Positions 4,935-5,661 of a stretch of 5,661 nucleotides of DNA are shown here, piece by piece. The stretch covers positions 1 to 5,661 of the forward strand of contig JAUWWO010000039.1 of NCBI GenBank assembly GCA_030616825.1. The letters run 5' to 3'. The notes beneath the pieces are model-generated. The model saw only the letters and a list, made by a program, of their open reading frames with translations, was not told the origin of the DNA and ran no database searches. The position numbers and the translations under genes were made by a program. The number at the start of each line of letters is the position of its first letter. Position 1 is the first letter of the stretch. This DNA comes from Candidatus Margulisiibacteriota bacterium. Its GTDB lineage: Bacteria > Margulisbacteria > WOR-1 > JAUWWO01.

Positions 4935-4977
4935 TATGACTAATATTATTAGTCATATGACTAACATTATTAGTCGT
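4935..4977. repeat. Tandem palindromic operator, two copies 21 bp apart
   Basis: Copy 1 (4935-4957) is a perfect inverted repeat: 10-bp arms TATGACTAAT and ATTAGTCATA around ATT. Copy 2 (about 4956-4977) repeats the same unit exactly 21 bp further on, with T changed to C in the left arm and the right arm ending GTCGT. The core GACTAA-N5-TTAGTC is kept in both. A 21-bp spacing is two turns of B-DNA, placing both sites on one face of the helix. Copy 2 abuts or overlaps by one base the -35 box of the regulator promoter. This is what one expects of an autoregulatory operator bound cooperatively by two dimers of the adjacent winged-helix protein (inference). Confidence 0.75.
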
Positions 4978-5005
4978 TGACATATTGATCGATTGGTAGT
5001 AGAAT
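4977..5005 (+). promoter_or_regulatory. Consensus sigma70 promoter of the HTH-NTase pair
   Basis: A perfect TTGACA (4977-4982), 17-nt spacer and TAGAAT (5000-5005, five of six). It is the best promoter in the window. The expected start near 5012 is only about three bases before the ATG at 5015, so the mRNA would be leaderless or nearly so. The left edge touches the tandem palindromes, so a bound repressor would block RNA polymerase. Confidence 0.8.
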
Positions 5006-5014
5006 TTGTGCGTT

Positions 5015-5344
5015 ATGTTAAAGCCAATATTAGATAATTCAACAAAGGAAAGAATACTATTAACTGTAATGGTGCGCAAAGAAGTTTACGCAAGGGATAT
5101 AGCATCGATTTTTAAGATTTATTTACTTTCGGTTCAGAATCAGCTAAAGAAGTTGGAGCGGGGAGGAGTTCTTGTTAGTCGGCTTAAAGGACGGACAAGA
5201 CTGTATAGTTTTAACCCTCGGTATCCTTTTTTGGCTGAACTAAAAAGCTTGCTTAAAAAAACACTTCTTTTTATTTCTAAGAAGGAAAAGGATAAATATT
5301 ATACTCCCAGATTGCGTCCCCGAAGGTCCGGGAAACCCCTGTGA
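5015..5344 (+). CDS. Winged-helix transcriptional regulator, ArsR-like fold
   Basis: A protein of 109 aa from ATG 5015. An in-frame TTG at 5006 lies directly after the -10 box and would probably not be transcribed, so it is rejected; there is no Shine-Dalgarno. Helix 1 (STKERILLTVMV, 9-20) is followed by YARDIASIF (25-33), a recognition helix YLLSVQNQLKKLERGGVL (36-53) and the wing VSRLKGRTRLYSFNP (54-68). This order is that of small ArsR/MarR-like DNA-binding proteins. After PRYPFLAELKSLLKKTLLF comes a basic tail (RLRPRRSGKP), which may bind DNA or partner. No metal-binding CxC motif is seen, so metal sensing is unlikely. It probably binds the palindromes just upstream and represses its own operon. 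Its stop overlaps the NTase start by GTGA, meaning the pair is co-translated. An antitoxin role is inferred from this layout only. Confidence 0.75.
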   Translation: MLKPILDNSTKERILLTVMVRKEVYARDIASIFKIYLLSVQNQLKKLERGGVLVSRLKGRTRLYSFNPRYPFLAELKSLLKKTLLFISKKEKDKYYTPRLRPRRSGKPL

Positions 5345-5661
5345 AAAAGTCTTTAAAGAAGATAACCGTTAAAGAGCTTGCCTCATTGATAAATAAACAT
5401 CTTGTTAAGCATGGGTTAGAAGCGGTTTTAACCGGCGGATCTTGTGTTACTGTTTACTCCGTTAATGAGTATCAATCCCCGGATTTGGATTTTGTGATTT
5501 CAACGACGGAATATCGAACAAAGGCAATAAAAGAAGCGATGGAAGAAATAGGGTTTAAAAGGAGGCCTGATGCGTCCTTTGTGCACCCGAATTGTCCTTA
5601 CTTTATAGAATTCGTTGCTCCACCGCTTTCTATCGGAAGCGAACCAGTAAAAAACATCAGC
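5341..5661 (+). CDS. Nucleotidyltransferase-fold protein, 3' end beyond the window
   Basis: The first 107 codons from GTG 5341, open to the window end. The start overlaps the regulator's stop (GTGA, 5341-5344) and has no strong ribosome site, so it is translationally coupled. VLTGGSCVTVYS (29-40) followed by SPDLDFVI (46-53) gives the polymerase-beta-like pattern GGS-x13-D-x-D: Gly33-Ser34, Asp48 and Asp50. HPNCPYFIEFVAPPLSIG (82-99) supplies Glu90 as a likely third metal-binding acid. This matches a family of small, mostly uncharacterised NTases in which a GGxC/A...DLDF block is followed by an FIEF/FVEF...PL block. Such enzymes move a nucleotide from NTP to protein, RNA or small molecules; AbiEii and MenT toxins share this fold. 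The target is unknown. Coupled with a winged-helix partner, a toxin or defence role is plausible, but a housekeeping role cannot be excluded. Confidence 0.7.
   Translation, partial: MKKSLKKITVKELASLINKHLVKHGLEAVLTGGSCVTVYSVNEYQSPDLDFVISTTEYRTKAIKEAMEEIGFKRRPDASFVHPNCPYFIEFVAPPLSIGSEPVKNIS

Noticed and set aside
4935..4977. CRISPR array or larger tandem repeat
   Set aside because: Only two units, no unique spacers and no cas gene; the promoter-proximal placement fits an operator.

Overview
The window is bacterial DNA. It has Shine-Dalgarno sites, sigma70-type promoters, short intergenic gaps and one or two small operons on each strand. Protein families are mixed and none fixes the phylum. Moderately AT-rich, compact genes next to several small conserved-hypothetical families would suit an uncultivated lineage, but that is inference and I would not name a taxon from this window alone.

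Left part (1-1667, + strand): one large GT4 glycosyltransferase of the trehalose synthase (TreT) type. Its best start is a GTG at 150 behind a strong AAGGAGG. A gap of 299 bases follows (1668-1966). It holds a candidate promoter, a long-range inverted repeat and, at its right end, a near-consensus promoter for the next operon. Middle part (1967-3010, + strand): a tight three-gene run encoding a lipoprotein thermonuclease (SNase), a minimal zincin-like metallopeptidase and a DUF2007-type small protein. Next part (3028-4720, - strand): a GNAT-like acetyltransferase followed by a Gfo/Idh/MocA oxidoreductase, converging on the nuclease operon. An inverted repeat lies at the convergence point.

Right part (4721-5661, + strand) is the most interesting. 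An extended -10 promoter drives what is unmistakably the first 26 codons of miaB (tRNA methylthiotransferase), ending at once in TAG. The rest of miaB is absent from the window. Directly after the stop come two 21-bp-spaced copies of a palindromic site, a consensus TTGACA-17-TAGAAT promoter, a small winged-helix regulator and, overlapping it by GTGA, a nucleotidyltransferase-fold gene cut by the window end. The layout (autoregulated DNA-binding protein plus coupled NTase) resembles an AbiE-like toxin-antitoxin or defence cassette. It appears to have landed in, or replaced, the miaB body. The start codons of miaB and of the regulator both sit 7-9 nt behind their -10 boxes, so both would give leaderless or nearly leaderless mRNAs.
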